A stretch of DNA of 64,000 bases from Erythrobacter sp. (GTDB lineage Bacteria; Pseudomonadota; Alphaproteobacteria; Sphingomonadales; Sphingomonadaceae). Both the position numbers and the translations under genes were made by a program. The DNA is taken from positions 1 through 64,000 of the forward strand of contig JAMNXO010000002.1 of the NCBI GenBank assembly GCA_023653115.1, in the 5' to 3' direction. Each line of letters opens with the position of its first letter. Position 1 is the stretch's first letter. Positions 26,462 through 35,901 of the stretch are shown in pieces. The notes under the pieces are model-generated. The model saw only the letters and a list, made by a program, of their open reading frames with translations, was not told the origin of the DNA and did not search any database.

Positions 26462-27433
26462 TCAGAACTCGCCGCCGGTCAGGCGCTGGCACACCAGATC
26501 AAGCTGGTCGAGCGTGGTGTAGCGGATCGTGATCGTCCCCTTGCGCGGATCGACTTCCGGCTTGATCCGCACGCCAAGTCCCAGAAATTCTTCGAGATGT
26601 TGCTGCACCGCGAGAATATCGGCGTTCTCGCCGCCCTCGGGGCGCGGCGGGCGGGCCACCGGAACCTTGGCCGCATCATTGGCCTTGCGGGTCAGCATCT
26701 CCATATCGCGCACCGAAAGACCTTCGGAGACCGCAATGTCGGCCAGATGCGCCGCATCGGCCCGCCCGATCAGCGCGCGCACATGACCGACGCTGAGCTT
26801 GCCCTGCTCCACATAGTCGAGCACCGCATCCGGCAGCGTCACGAGGCGCATCATGTTCGCCACATGGCTGCGCGATTTCTCGACCAGCTTGGCGATGTCG
26901 ACCTGGATCATCCCTTCCTCTTCGGAAAGGCGGTGATAGGCGCGCGCCTCCTCGACCGGATTGAGATCTTCGCGCTGCAGGTTCTCGATCAGCGCCAGCG
27001 CCATCACTTCGCGCTCGGACAGCTGGCGCACCAACGCGGGAATTTCGTGCAGCCGCGCCTTCTGTGCTGCTCGCCAGCGGCGTTCGCCCGCGACCAGCTG
27101 ATACCCCTCACCCGCAGGGTGCGGACGCACGATGATCGGCTGGATCACCCCGCGCGTCGCAATCGAGGCGGCGAGTTCTTCCAGCGCGGCCTCGTCGAAA
27201 TGCTTGCGCGGATTGCCCGGCAGCGGCTTGATCGCGGCCAGCGCCAGCATCCGCAAGGCGGTGCCGCCCGGCGCCGGTGCCTCGGCCGCCGGTTCCTCGC
27301 GGCGCACCAGCGGCTCCTCGCGCCGGCTTTCGCCCATCAGCGCGCCAAGACCCTTACCCAGGCGCCGCGGCTTTTCTGCAGCCTCCCGCAAAGGTGTCGT
27401 CAATTCAAGCGGTTGGGTGATATCGTCGCTCAT
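26462..27433 (-). CDS. parB: chromosome partitioning protein ParB
   Basis: The CTP-dependent DNA clamp that loads at parS. Its 323 residues contain the CTP-binding/ParB N-terminal domain (LPGNPRKHFDEAALEELAAS; YQLVAGERRWRAAQKA), a helix-turn-helix for parS (MIQVDIAKLVEKSRSHVANMMRLVTLP) and a C-terminal dimer domain ending GTITIRYTTLDQLDLVCQRL. It overlaps parA by four bases. Five parS sites lie in the genes downstream of the pair as read on the map, which supports a chromosomal (Type I) segregation system. Confidence 0.97.
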   Translation of the reverse strand: MSDDITQPLELTTPLREAAEKPRRLGKGLGALMGESRREEPLVRREEPAAEAPAPGGTALRMLALAAIKPLPGNPRKHFDEAALEELAASIATRGVIQPIIVRPHPAGEGYQLVAGERRWRAAQKARLHEIPALVRQLSEREVMALALIENLQREDLNPVEEARAYHRLSEEEGMIQVDIAKLVEKSRSHVANMMRLVTLPDAVLDYVEQGKLSVGHVRALIGRADAAHLADIAVSEGLSVRDMEMLTRKANDAAKVPVARPPRPEGGENADILAVQQHLEEFLGLGVRIKPEVDPRKGTITIRYTTLDQLDLVCQRLTGGEF

Positions 27434-28206
27434 GCGGCCTGTCTTTCAGCGGGAAAACGCCCGATCAATTCGCGCGCCAGTGCCATATAGGCGCGGCTGC
27501 CGGTGCAATGCTGATCATAGACCAGCGCGGGGAGCCCGTGGCTCGGCGCTTCGGAGAGGCGCACGTTGCGCGGGATCACGGTTTCGAACACCAGCTTGCC
27601 GAGGCAATCGCGCACATCATCCGAGACCTGATCGGTCAGGCGATTGCGGCGATCGAACATCGTCAGCGCCACGCCGATGATGCCGAGACGCGGATTGAAG
27701 CGCTGCTGCACCTGATCCACCGTCTGGAGCAGCTGGCTGAGGCCCTCGAGCGCGAAAAACTCGCATTGCAGCGGCACCAGCAGCGTATCAGCGGCGCACA
27801 AGGCGTTCAGCGTGAGCAGGCCGAGCGACGGAGGGCAATCGATAAAGGCAATGTCGTGCCCCGTGTGGTTCTCCAACGCGTGCCGCAGCCGCGCCGTGCG
27901 CTCGTCGACCGAGACCAGCTCCACCTCGGCGCCTGACAGATCGACCGTCGCCGGAACAATATCGAGGCGCGGAATGCTGGTCGGGACAATCGCACGGTCG
28001 AGCGCGACTTCATCGACCAGCAGATCATAGCTGGAAACCTCGCGCGCGGCGGCGTGGACGCCCAACCCGGTCGAGGCATTGCCCTGCGGATCAAGATCGA
28101 TCAGCAGCGTGCGCCAGCCGGTCGCCGCCATGGCCGTGGCGATGTTGATCGCGGTGGTGGTCTTGCCCACTCCGCCCTTCTGGTTGGCGATCGCGATGGT
28201 CAGCAT
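27430..28206 (-). CDS. parA: chromosome partitioning ATPase ParA
   Basis: Deviant Walker-type ATPase of 258 residues that binds non-specific DNA and moves ParB-parS complexes. The deviant P-loop NQKGGVGKTTTAINIA is at the N-terminus; LLIDLDPQGNASTGLG, FIDCPPSLGLLTLNAL and LVPLQCEFFALEGLSQLL follow in order. The gene starts a few tens of bases after the end of rsmG, giving the standard rsmG-parA-parB order. It is short and lacks a DNA-binding N-terminal extension, as expected for a chromosomal ParA. Confidence 0.97.
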   Translation of the reverse strand: MLTIAIANQKGGVGKTTTAINIATAMAATGWRTLLIDLDPQGNASTGLGVHAAAREVSSYDLLVDEVALDRAIVPTSIPRLDIVPATVDLSGAEVELVSVDERTARLRHALENHTGHDIAFIDCPPSLGLLTLNALCAADTLLVPLQCEFFALEGLSQLLQTVDQVQQRFNPRLGIIGVALTMFDRRNRLTDQVSDDVRDCLGKLVFETVIPRNVRLSEAPSHGLPALVYDQHCTGSRAYMALARELIGRFPAERQAA

Positions 28207-28263
28207 GGTGCCTGTGTCCTCCTACGCGCGGAATCCGGTTGAATCCGCAGCGCCTTTCGCGCG

Positions 28264-28890
28264 TCAGGCCTTCACAATGATTCCTGCGTCGGGATCGGTC
28301 AAGGAATGTTTCACGTGAAACATTGCCCGAATCGAAGGCTTGAGCGCCTCCAATTCCTGCGCCGCCGAGCGGCCCTTGGGCAAGACGTAGCGGGTGGCGC
28401 TTGTGGAGAAGGGTGCGGATAGCTCGAGAAGTTTGGGGAGCGGCGCAAAAGCACGTGCCGAAATGGCGCGCGCAGCAAAGGGCGCAACACGCTCAAGCCG
28501 CTGTGCTTCCACCCGGCATTTGCGCAAATCCAGCGCCGCAATCGCGGATTGCAGGAACTCCGCCCGCCGCGCGCGGGATTCGACCAGCACCACCGGCATA
28601 TTCGGGCACAGCGCCGCGATCACCAGCCCCGGGAACCCCGGCCCGCTGCCGAGGTCGAGCCATGGCCCGCCCGCATTGGCACCCAATGTTTCACGTGAAA
28701 CATTCTCGAGCAGCTGGGCGGAGTCGGCAATGTGCCGCTGCCAGATATGCGGCTCGGTTGCCTTGGCAATCAGGTTCTGGCGCTGGTTTTCTTCCAGCAC
28801 CAGCGCGGCGAAGGTCTCCAGGCGCGCCATGCCCGCTGCATCGGTCAGCCCCGCGACATAGGCGCGCGCCTCGGCTTCGGTGACAATCAT
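28264..28890 (-). CDS. rsmG: 16S rRNA (guanine-N7) methyltransferase RsmG
   Basis: Methylates G527 of 16S rRNA using S-adenosylmethionine. Its 208 residues include [24 protein letters not shown] and the SAM-binding loop [16 protein letters not shown], followed by [14 protein letters not shown]. Two parS sites are embedded in the coding sequence: one reads as AMFHVKHS near the C-terminus, the other as NVSRET just before the SAM loop. The start overlaps the mnmG stop by four bases. Confidence 0.95.
   Translation of the reverse strand: MIVTEAEARAYVAGLTDAAGMARLETFAALVLEENQRQNLIAKATEPHIWQRHIADSAQLLENVSRETLGANAGGPWLDLGSGPGFPGLVIAALCPNMPVVLVESRARRAEFLQSAIAALDLRKCRVEAQRLERVAPFAARAISARAFAPLPKLLELSAPFSTSATRYVLPKGRSAAQELEALKPSIRAMFHVKHSLTDPDAGIIVKA
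28307..28322. other. parS: parS centromere site 1
   Basis: Perfect 16-base palindrome tgtttcacgtgaaaca, the consensus ParB-binding parS site of bacterial chromosomes. It lies inside the 3' part of rsmG. Confidence 0.95.
28687..28702. other. parS: parS centromere site 2
   Basis: Perfect copy of tgtttcacgtgaaaca inside rsmG, read in a different codon frame from site 1 (encoding NVSRET rather than FHVKH). Confidence 0.95.
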
Positions 28891-30749
28891 GCCGCGCGCT
28901 GCCCGTTGGCAAGCCGGCGCGCATGGACCAGCAAGGCCGAGAGCGCCGCCGGGGTCACCCCCGCCACACGCCCTGCCGCCGCCAGCGTTCCGGGCGCTGC
29001 CGAAGCGAGGCGCTCGACCATTTCGTTCGAAAGCCCTGGCACCTCGGCATAGGGGAAGTCTGCCGCGAGCGTCAGCGCCTCGCTTGCGCGAAGGTCACGC
29101 AGTTCGGCATCCTGCCGCGCGAGATAGGGTGCATAGGCGGCATCCTCGGCCATTTCCTCGGCCAGCAGGGGATCGAGCGCGGTCACCTCGCCAAGCCATG
29201 GGGCAAGCGCATCGGGCGACACCCCGTCATGCCGCAGCCACTCGCTGAGCGGCTTTTCGCCATGGTCACGCCGCACCGGAAGGCCCAGATCGGCCAGCTC
29301 GCGCGCATGGACCTTCTGCGAATGTTTCACGTGAAACATTTTGCGCAAGTCCTCGCGGCGTTCCCACCAGATGCGCCGTTCCTCGCTGATGCACCCAGCT
29401 TCGATGCCCAGCCCTGTCAGACGGGTCGCCGCATTATTGGCGCGCAGGCGCAGACGGTATTCCGCGCGCGCGGTGAGCATCCGGTAGGGCTCCGACACAC
29501 CCTGCAGCGTCAGATCGTCGACCATCACCGCGATATAGGCATTCGCCCGGTCCAGCGCAGGCGCCGCCTTGCCCAAGGCGGCCGCAGAAGCCTCAAGCCC
29601 GGCGACCAACCCCTGTGCGGCGGCTTCCTCGTATCCGGTGGTGCCGTTGATCTGCCCCGCGCAATAGAGCCCGGGGATTGCGCGCAGCTGCAAGTCGGGC
29701 GTGAGCGCGCGCGGATCGATGTGATCATACTCCACCGCATAGCCCGGCTGCACGATCACCGCCGTCTCGCAGCCCGGCATGGTGCGGACCACAGTTTCCT
29801 GCACATCGGTGGGCAGCGAGGTGCTGATCCCGTTGGGATAGACCATGTGGGTGTCCAACCCCTCGGGCTCGAGGAACACCTGATGCCCCTCGCGGTCACC
29901 GAAGCGGTGGATCTTGTCCTCGATCGAGGGGCAATAGCGCGGGCCTGCCGCCGCAATCGCGCCCGAGAAAAGCGGCGAGCGGTGGAGGTTGGCGCGGATC
30001 GCATCATGCCCCGCCTGCGTGGTGCGGGTGATGGCGCAGAACACCTGCGGGTTCACCCGGCGCGGGGTAAGCGCCGACATGGTCCAGGCCTCGCAGTCAG
30101 AGGGCTGCTCTTCAAGCACCGCCCAGTTGATCGTCCGCCCGTCGATCCGCGGCGGCGTGCCGGTCTTGAGGCGCGCCATGGGGAGATCGGCGGCGCGCAG
30201 CTGCTGGGCGAGGCGCTTGGCGGCGTTTTCACCGATGCGGCCACCCTCGTAACGCTCCTCGCCGCGGAACAGCACGCCGCCAAGGAAGGTGCCGGTGCAC
30301 AGCACCACGCGCGGGGCATGGAGGATGGTGCCGTCAGCCAGCTCCAGCCCGGCAACAGCGCCGCCTGCCAGCACCAGCGCGGCAGCCTCGCCCTCGACCA
30401 GCGTGAGATTGGCCTGCGCGCGCACGATCGCTTGCACCGCCGCCTTGAACCGCACCCGGTCTGCCTGCACGCGCGGGCCCCACACGGCGCTGCCCTTGGA
30501 ACGGTTGAGCATCCGGTAATGGATCGCGCCGGCATCGGCTGCGCGGCCGATAACGCCGTCGAGCGCATCCACCTCGCGCACCAGATGGCCCTTGCCCAAC
30601 CCCCCGATCGCGGGGTTGCAGCTCATCGCGCCAATGGCATTGAGGTCAAAGCTCACCAGCGCGGTGCGCGCGCCCATGCGGGCCGCAGCGCAGGCGGCCT
30701 CAACCCCGGCGTGACCGCCGCCGATGACGAGGACATCGAAGGAATGCAT
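28887..30749 (-). CDS. mnmG: tRNA uridine-5-carboxymethylaminomethyl modification enzyme MnmG
   Basis: FAD-dependent partner of MnmE in making cmnm5U34 in tRNA. The FAD-binding start is [44 protein letters not shown] and [24 protein letters not shown] are typical, as is [26 protein letters not shown]. The 620-residue length is normal. I took the ATG at 30749 rather than one 12 codons upstream, as the family begins just before the FAD motif. A parS site inside the gene encodes KMFHVKHS. Confidence 0.97.
   Translation of the reverse strand: MHSFDVLVIGGGHAGVEAACAAARMGARTALVSFDLNAIGAMSCNPAIGGLGKGHLVREVDALDGVIGRAADAGAIHYRMLNRSKGSAVWGPRVQADRVRFKAAVQAIVRAQANLTLVEGEAAALVLAGGAVAGLELADGTILHAPRVVLCTGTFLGGVLFRGEERYEGGRIGENAAKRLAQQLRAADLPMARLKTGTPPRIDGRTINWAVLEEQPSDCEAWTMSALTPRRVNPQVFCAITRTTQAGHDAIRANLHRSPLFSGAIAAAGPRYCPSIEDKIHRFGDREGHQVFLEPEGLDTHMVYPNGISTSLPTDVQETVVRTMPGCETAVIVQPGYAVEYDHIDPRALTPDLQLRAIPGLYCAGQINGTTGYEEAAAQGLVAGLEASAAALGKAAPALDRANAYIAVMVDDLTLQGVSEPYRMLTARAEYRLRLRANNAATRLTGLGIEAGCISEERRIWWERREDLRKMFHVKHSQKVHARELADLGLPVRRDHGEKPLSEWLRHDGVSPDALAPWLGEVTALDPLLAEEMAEDAAYAPYLARQDAELRDLRASEALTLAADFPYAEVPGLSNEMVERLASAAPGTLAAAGRVAGVTPAALSALLVHARRLANGQRAA
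29323..29338. other. parS: parS centromere site 3
   Basis: Perfect tgtttcacgtgaaaca inside mnmG, read as FHVKH. The insertion lies in the C-terminal helical region of MnmG, where length variation is tolerated. Confidence 0.95.
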
Positions 30750-30814
30750 GGCGCCGCAGATAGGGCGCGGGGGGCGAATCGTCAAAGCGGATTCGGCGGG
30801 ATGCGCAGCGCCAA

Positions 30815-30830
30815 TGTTTCACGTGAAACA
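30815..30830. other. parS: parS centromere site 4
   Basis: Perfect tgtttcacgtgaaaca in the short gap between mnmE and mnmG, the only one of the five outside a coding region. Confidence 0.95.
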
Positions 30831-30846
30831 TTTTGCGCTCGCAGCC

Positions 30847-32133
30847 TCACTTCCCGATGCAGAAGCGCCCAAACAGGGTGTCGAGCATATCCTCGGTGGT
30901 GGCCCGCCCGATCAGCCGGTCAAAGGCCAGACGGGCACGGCGCAGTTCTTCCGCCACCAGCAAGGGATCGCCCAGCCAGCGCGCCGCCGTGAGCGCCTCC
31001 GCCGCCTCGGCCAGACGCGCGTGTTGCCGTGCGTTGAGCGCGCCTTGCCCTGGTTTCGACAGGGCATCACGGGCGGTCGCGACCAGCGCGTGTTTGAGTG
31101 CAGCCACCCCTTCCCCCGTTGTCGCCGAAAGGGTGAAGCGCGCCGCGGACTTGGGAGTGAAGCCGGCGCAGTCGGCCTGCGCGGCAATCTCCCACGCGTG
31201 CGCTGGCCCCTCGCCTTCCGCCCCCAGCCACAGCACGCAGTCGGCACGCGCAAGCTCACCGCGCGCGCGGTCGATGCCGATGGCCTCGATCTCATCGGCA
31301 AGATCGCCGTCCCGCAGGCCCGCCGTATCGACGAAGGTGAACGGCACGCCGCCAATCGCCACGGCGCGTTCGATCACATCGCGGGTTGTCCCGGCAATCG
31401 GCGAGGTGATGGCCGCTTCGCTTTCAATCAAGGCGTTGAAAAGGGTTGATTTCCCGGCGTTGGGCGGCCCGGCCAGCACCACGCGGTAGCCCTCCCCCAA
31501 CCGCTCGGAGCGCGGGCGGGCGAGCCAGGCGCCAATTTCCCCGGCGAGCGCGGCAATGTTCCACGTGAAACATTCGGGCAGGTCGGCCGAGTCCTCCTCG
31601 TCCGAGAAATCGAGCACGCCTTCGACTTCGGCCGAGAGCACCAGCGCCTGTTCGCGCCACGCCTCGACCTGGCGCGACAGCGCGCCGCCGGCATTGGCAA
31701 GCGCGGCGGCGCGGGCGAGTTCGGTTTCGGCGGAGAGCAGATCAGCCAGCCCCTCGGCTTCGGCCAGATCGATGCGACCATTGGCAAAAGCGCGGCGGGT
31801 GAATTCGCCCGGCTCGGCGCGGCGCAGGCCCGCAAGTGCCGCCAGCGCGCCCTCCACCGCCGCGATCACCGCGCGGCCTCCGTGGCAGTGCAATTCGGCG
31901 AGATCCTCGCCGGTGGCGGTGTTCGGCCCGGGGAACCAAAGCACCAGGGCCTCGTCGAGAAGCGCGCCCGCATTGTCGTGGAGCTTGGCCAGCGACGCGC
32001 GGCGCGGCTGCGGCACTCGCCCCGTCAACGCCGCCAGCGCCGCTGCTGCCTGCGGGCCAGACACGCGAATAACCCCGATACCCGCAGGCGGCGCGCCGCT
32101 CGACAGCGCGAAGATCGTCGGAGTCTCGCTCAT
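30847..32133 (-). CDS. mnmE: tRNA modification GTPase MnmE
   Basis: GTPase that works with MnmG on tRNA wobble uridines. The N-terminal tetrahydrofolate-binding domain starts TIFALSSGAPPAGIGVIRVSG; the G domain has GPPNAGKSTLFNAL (G1), IAGTTRDV (G2) and DTAGLRD (G3); the protein ends with the diagnostic FCIGK. Length is 428 residues from the ATG at 32133; a longer reading upstream is not conserved. A parS-like site within the gene encodes ECFTWN. Confidence 0.97.
   Translation of the reverse strand: MSETPTIFALSSGAPPAGIGVIRVSGPQAAAALAALTGRVPQPRRASLAKLHDNAGALLDEALVLWFPGPNTATGEDLAELHCHGGRAVIAAVEGALAALAGLRRAEPGEFTRRAFANGRIDLAEAEGLADLLSAETELARAAALANAGGALSRQVEAWREQALVLSAEVEGVLDFSDEEDSADLPECFTWNIAALAGEIGAWLARPRSERLGEGYRVVLAGPPNAGKSTLFNALIESEAAITSPIAGTTRDVIERAVAIGGVPFTFVDTAGLRDGDLADEIEAIGIDRARGELARADCVLWLGAEGEGPAHAWEIAAQADCAGFTPKSAARFTLSATTGEGVAALKHALVATARDALSKPGQGALNARQHARLAEAAEALTAARWLGDPLLVAEELRRARLAFDRLIGRATTEDMLDTLFGRFCIGK
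31557..31572. other. parS: parS-like site 5 (one mismatch)
   Basis: tgttccacgtgaaaca differs from the parS consensus by one base in the left half. It lies inside mnmE. It may bind ParB more weakly than the four perfect sites. Confidence 0.8.
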
Positions 32134-32146
32134 GGCAGGCGGATTG

Positions 32147-32419
32147 TTACGAGCCCTTGGGCCCCTTGGCGCTACCCCCGGACGCACCGGACGCCGCCTT
32201 CATCCCGCTTTCCACGAAGTTCTGGAACATCTTCAGCCCCACCTGCCCCATCGGCGCCAGCGCGGAGGCATATTGCTGCAACTGGTCAGGGCTGGAGACG
32301 CCCTGCATCGCCTTGGTGATATTGTCGACATAGACGCTGTTCGCCGCGCTGACATCGGGCAGGCCCATGAAGCTGCGGGCCTCTTCGGGGGTGCAATCGA
32401 TTTCGATGGTGATCTTCAT
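32147..32419 (-). CDS. DUF6489-type small protein
   Basis: A 90-residue cytoplasmic protein beginning MKITIEIDCTPEEARSFMGLPDVS, followed by a helical middle (ITKAMQGVSSPDQLQQYASALAP) and a Ser/Gly/Lys-rich tail. It fits a small conserved alphaproteobacterial family of unknown function. The ATG at 32419 has a good Shine-Dalgarno (ggagaggag). It ends 14 bases before the mnmE start and is probably the first gene of the mnmE-mnmG-rsmG-parAB run. Confidence 0.7.
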   Translation of the reverse strand: MKITIEIDCTPEEARSFMGLPDVSAANSVYVDNITKAMQGVSSPDQLQQYASALAPMGQVGLKMFQNFVESGMKAASGASGGSAKGPKGS

Positions 32420-32524
32420 GGCCGTGTCTCCTCTCCCGCGTGCGCCTGTCTCATTTGGGCTTGGCAGCCGTGCAAGGCAAGCGATAGACCACGCGCAGCC
32501 CCTGAACCACCAGAGAGAGATCCC

Positions 32525-33223
32525 ATGAGCCTCAACGCCACCATCCCCACGCTGGAAGGCGACGCCGAGTTCGGCGCCTATATCGCGACCCCGGAGGGCA
32601 CGCCGCGCGGGGCGATCATCGTCATTCAGGAGATTTTCGGGGTGAACCCCGGCATCCGCCAGAAATGCGACAAGCTCGCCGCCGAAGGCTGGTTGGCCGT
32701 TGCGCCCGATCTGTTCTGGCGCCTTCAGCCGGGCATCACGCTCGATCCCGATGTGCAGGCCGAATTCACCCAAGCGCTTGATTGGATGGTGCAATTCGAT
32801 CAGGATACCGGCATTCGCGACATCGAAGCCACGATCCATCACATCCGCCGCACACTCGGCGTCGCCAAGGTCGGTTGCGTGGGTTACTGCCTCGGCGGGC
32901 GCCTCGCTTACATGACCGCCGCACGCACCGACATCAATGCCAGCGTCGGCTATTACGGGGTCGGCATTGATGGCCTGCTGGGCGAGAAACACGCCATTGC
33001 CCACCCGCTGATGCTGCATATTCCCACGGCGGACGGCTTTGTGCCGCCCGAAACCCAGGCGGCGATGCACACCGCGCTGGATGATCACCCGCGCGTGACG
33101 CTTTACGACTACGAAGGGCTCGATCACGGCTTTGCGACCGAGACGGGACTGCGCCGTCAGGAGGAAGCCGCGACCCTGGCCGACAGCCGCACCGCCACCT
33201 TCTTTGCCGAGCATCTCGGGTGA
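32525..33223 (+). CDS. dienelactone hydrolase family protein
   Basis: Alpha/beta hydrolase of 232 residues. The nucleophile elbow is VGCVGYCLGGRLAY with cysteine as nucleophile, the glutamate is in IVIQEIFGVNPGI, and the catalytic histidine is in LDHGFATE. This is the carboxymethylenebutenolidase (dienelactone hydrolase) arrangement. No aromatic degradation genes are nearby, so the true substrate is open; many such proteins are general esterases. The Shine-Dalgarno is agagagat. It overlaps the next gene (gtga). Confidence 0.9.
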   Translation: MSLNATIPTLEGDAEFGAYIATPEGTPRGAIIVIQEIFGVNPGIRQKCDKLAAEGWLAVAPDLFWRLQPGITLDPDVQAEFTQALDWMVQFDQDTGIRDIEATIHHIRRTLGVAKVGCVGYCLGGRLAYMTAARTDINASVGYYGVGIDGLLGEKHAIAHPLMLHIPTADGFVPPETQAAMHTALDDHPRVTLYDYEGLDHGFATETGLRRQEEAATLADSRTATFFAEHLG

Positions 33224-33618
33224 GCGCCCATCCCGGCCTTGCGCGCTGGCACGCCTATATGGAGAGCGGCGGCGATGCGGCCCTGCTCTCGGCGCTGATT
33301 GCCGAGACTTGCGTGTTCCATTCGCCGGTGGTCCACACCCCGCAGGCCGGCAAGCCGGTGGTGATGGCCTACCTGCTCGCGGCGGCAAAGGTGCTGGGCA
33401 ATGATGCCTTCCACTATGTCCGCGAGGTGGTGGACGGGGACGAGGTGGTGCTCGAATTCGTCACCGAACTGGACGGCATCAGCGTCAACGGGGTCGATAT
33501 CATGCACTTCAACGCAGATGGACAGATCAGCGATTTCAAGGTGATGGTGCGGCCTTTGAAGGCGATCAATGCCGTGTGGCAGATGATGGGCGCACAGCTC
33601 GCCGCGGCCAAGGGCTGA
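33220..33618 (+). CDS. nuclear transport factor 2 (SnoaL-like) family protein
   Basis: A 132-residue protein with the cone-shaped NTF2-like fold pattern: LARWHAYMESGGDAALLSALIAETCVFHSP, then VLEFVTELDGISVNGVDIMHFNADGQISDFKVMVRPLKAI. Such proteins serve as small enzymes or ligand binders; the substrate is unknown. It starts with a GTG whose bases overlap the stop of the dienelactone hydrolase gene, so the two are translationally coupled and may act on related compounds. Confidence 0.85.
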   Translation: MSAHPGLARWHAYMESGGDAALLSALIAETCVFHSPVVHTPQAGKPVVMAYLLAAAKVLGNDAFHYVREVVDGDEVVLEFVTELDGISVNGVDIMHFNADGQISDFKVMVRPLKAINAVWQMMGAQLAAAKG

Positions 33619-33633
33619 GCCGCAGAAGCGTAA

Positions 33634-34059
33634 TCAGGCCAGATGCGCCCGCAGCTGGTTTGCCCGCGCCTGATCGCAGCCGAAGAATGACGGCACCGCC
33701 TCGTCGACCACCTTGGGGACGGCACCATGAGCCTCGGCACTGATCATGTTGAGCACCTTGGCAATGTCGGAATCGTCGAAATAACGCATCGGCCAATTGC
33801 TGAAGATGCGCTCGGGAACGGACCGTTCATCCAGCACCTCGACATGGCTGTGGCGCACATCGCGGCGGATGGTTTGAAAGGCGGCACACAGCTTCCAGGT
33901 CGGCCCTTCGAGCACCTGGAGAAAGCGCTGATCCGAACGCAGCAGCAATCCGCTCAGGCCGCGCCGTTCGTTGGCGGCGCGCGCCTGATAAAGCAGCCTG
34001 AAAAGCTCCATCCGGTCCAGATCCGGTGAAACCACGCTCTGATAAATGATCCGGCGCAT
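33634..34059 (-). CDS. stand-alone BLUF blue-light sensor 1
   Basis: A 141-residue flavin-binding photoreceptor of the BLUF family. Key residues of the flavin pocket fall at the same spacing as in AppA: Tyr6 (IIYQS), Asn30 (AANERRG), Gln48 (FLQVLEG), with Trp89 and Met91 (NWPM) on the last strand. RRDVRHSHVEVL is also typical. No effector domain follows, only a short helical C-terminus, so signalling must go through a partner protein. A second BLUF gene lies directly upstream on the same strand. Confidence 0.92.
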   Translation of the reverse strand: MRRIIYQSVVSPDLDRMELFRLLYQARAANERRGLSGLLLRSDQRFLQVLEGPTWKLCAAFQTIRRDVRHSHVEVLDERSVPERIFSNWPMRYFDDSDIAKVLNMISAEAHGAVPKVVDEAVPSFFGCDQARANQLRAHLA

Positions 34060-34145
34060 CCCGCAGTCCCTGTCTTGGAACGGCGGGTTAGACTCGCGGA
34101 AGCATATCGAAGCCTAGCGGGAACCCCGGGAATTACCCCTAGAGC

Positions 34146-34538
34146 CTAGTTCAGAACCGCGAAATTGACGATCATCTTGCGCACTTCGGGATCAAGATCC
34201 TGCGGCAGATCGCGATCCAACATTTCGCGGCGTGCGGCGATGCTTTCGGCAATCAGCACGCGCTTCATGGCCCAATCGGGGCAGGCGCGCGCGGCGATTG
34301 CCCGGCGATCGAGCACCGACACCCCGCTGTGGCGGGGATCGGCGGTGATCTTGTCCATCAGACCGGCCACCTCGGCCTCCTCGCCTTCGAGCAGCTGGAG
34401 GAAATTGCGGCCGTTGAACAGCAACAGACCCGTGATCCCGCGCGCGGGGTTGTTGCGCGCACTGGTGGCGAGGATCGAATCGACCTCCTCGCGCGGCAGG
34501 GTCGGCGCGGTGCTGATGTAGAGATATTGACTGAGCAA
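34146..34538 (-). CDS. stand-alone BLUF blue-light sensor 2
   Basis: A 130-residue BLUF protein with the flavin-pocket residues Tyr7 (LYIS), Asn30 (ARNNPARGITG), Gln48 (FLQLLEG), Trp89 and Met91 (DWAM). It shares the family plan of its neighbour but differs in many positions, so the pair is not a recent duplication. The C-terminal helices (MLDRDLPQDLDPEVRKMIV) end without an output domain. It lies between rho and BLUF 1, probably in one transcript with BLUF 1. Confidence 0.92.
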   Translation of the reverse strand: MLSQYLYISTAPTLPREEVDSILATSARNNPARGITGLLLFNGRNFLQLLEGEEAEVAGLMDKITADPRHSGVSVLDRRAIAARACPDWAMKRVLIAESIAARREMLDRDLPQDLDPEVRKMIVNFAVLN

Positions 34539-34596
34539 GCTTCCCGTCCCTTTTGGCCTGTCTGGCGGGCCGACCCCATGGCCCGTGCGCGTGATG

Positions 34597-35862
34597 CTAT
34601 TGATTCATCGTGTCGAAGAAGTCGTCGTTGGTCTTCGAATCCTTCATCTTGTCGAGCAGGAATTCCATCGCATCTACGGTGCCCATCTGCATCAGGATGC
34701 GGCGCAGCACCCACATCTTGGACAGGCGATCCTTCTCCACCAGCAGTTCTTCCTTGCGGGTGCCGGACTTGCCGACGTCGAGCGCCGGGAAGATGCGCTT
34801 GTCGGCGACCTTGCGGTCGAGCACGATTTCGCTGTTACCGGTGCCCTTGAACTCTTCGAAGATGACTTCGTCCATGCGGCTGCCGGTGTCGATCAGCGCA
34901 GTGGCGATGATCGAGAGGCTGCCGCCTTCCTCGATGTTACGCGCCGCACCGAAGAAGCGCTTGGGCCGCTGGAGCGCGTTGGCATCCACACCGCCGGTCA
35001 GCACCTTGCCCGAAGACGGCACCACGGTGTTGTAGGCCCGGCCGAGACGCGTGATCGAATCAAGCAGGATTACCACGTCATGCTTGTGCTCGACGAGGCG
35101 CTTGGCCTTTTCGATCACCATTTCGGCAACCTGCACGTGGCGCTGCGCGGGTTCGTCAAAGGTCGAGGAGACAACCTCGCCCTTCACAGAACGCTGCATA
35201 TCGGTGACTTCCTCGGGGCGTTCATCGACAAGCAGGACGATCAGGAACACCTCGGGGTGATTGTCGGTGATCGCCTTGGCGATATTCTGCAGCAGCACCG
35301 TCTTACCGGTGCGCGGCGGCGCGACGATCAGCGCGCGCTGGCCCTTGCCCTGCGGTGCGATGATATCGATCACCCGCGCGCTCTTGTCCTTCACGGTGGG
35401 ATCAAGGCTGTCGAGCGTCAGCTTCGAATCCGGATAGAGCGGGGTGAGGTTGTCGAAATTGGTGCGCAGGCGCACCGCGTCGGGATCGTCGAAATTGACC
35501 TTGGCGAGGCTGGTCAGCGCGAAATAGCGCTCGCCATCGCGCGGTGCGCGGATTTCGCCTTCCACGGTGTCGCCGGTGCGCAGGCCCCAGCGGCGCACCT
35601 GGTTGGGCGAGACATAGATATCGTCCGGCCCGGCGAGATAGTTCGCTTCCGGCGAGCGCAGGAAGCCGAAGCCGTCCTGCAGCACCTCGATGGTGCCGAT
35701 GCCCATGATCTTTTCTTCGTATTCCTCGTCCTCGGCCAGTTCGCGCAGGATGCTGAACAGCAGATCCTGACGGCGCATGGTCGAGGCGCCTTCAACGCCC
35801 AGCTCTTCGGCCATCGCGACCAGTTCGGCCGGGGTCTGTCGTTTGAGGTCTTTCAGATGCAT
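34597..35862 (-). CDS. rho: transcription termination factor Rho
   Basis: Hexameric RNA helicase for factor-dependent termination. The 421-residue protein has the N-terminal helix bundle ([19 protein letters not shown]), the RNA-binding cold-shock-like domain ([28 protein letters not shown]), Walker [29 protein letters not shown] and the Q/R-loop region [21 protein letters not shown]. Its place next to hemJ and hemE is the conserved arrangement near alphaproteobacterial origins. A 221-base leader with hairpins precedes it. Confidence 0.97.
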   Translation of the reverse strand: MHLKDLKRQTPAELVAMAEELGVEGASTMRRQDLLFSILRELAEDEEYEEKIMGIGTIEVLQDGFGFLRSPEANYLAGPDDIYVSPNQVRRWGLRTGDTVEGEIRAPRDGERYFALTSLAKVNFDDPDAVRLRTNFDNLTPLYPDSKLTLDSLDPTVKDKSARVIDIIAPQGKGQRALIVAPPRTGKTVLLQNIAKAITDNHPEVFLIVLLVDERPEEVTDMQRSVKGEVVSSTFDEPAQRHVQVAEMVIEKAKRLVEHKHDVVILLDSITRLGRAYNTVVPSSGKVLTGGVDANALQRPKRFFGAARNIEEGGSLSIIATALIDTGSRMDEVIFEEFKGTGNSEIVLDRKVADKRIFPALDVGKSGTRKEELLVEKDRLSKMWVLRRILMQMGTVDAMEFLLDKMKDSKTNDDFFDTMNQ

Positions 35863-35901
35863 TATGTGTATTCCAAAGGCAGGAGTGGCCGGATGGTCAG
35901 T

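Noticed and set aside
28923-30992. A 689-codon open frame antisense to mnmG
   Set aside because: mnmG is unambiguous on the other strand; the opposite frame is rich in Arg, Gly, His and Gln with no motif.
32147-33388. A 413-codon minus-strand frame covering the dienelactone hydrolase and NTF2 genes
   Set aside because: Only its last 90 codons (from the ATG at 32419 with a good ribosome-binding site) look like a conserved protein; the rest is antisense to two well-supported genes.
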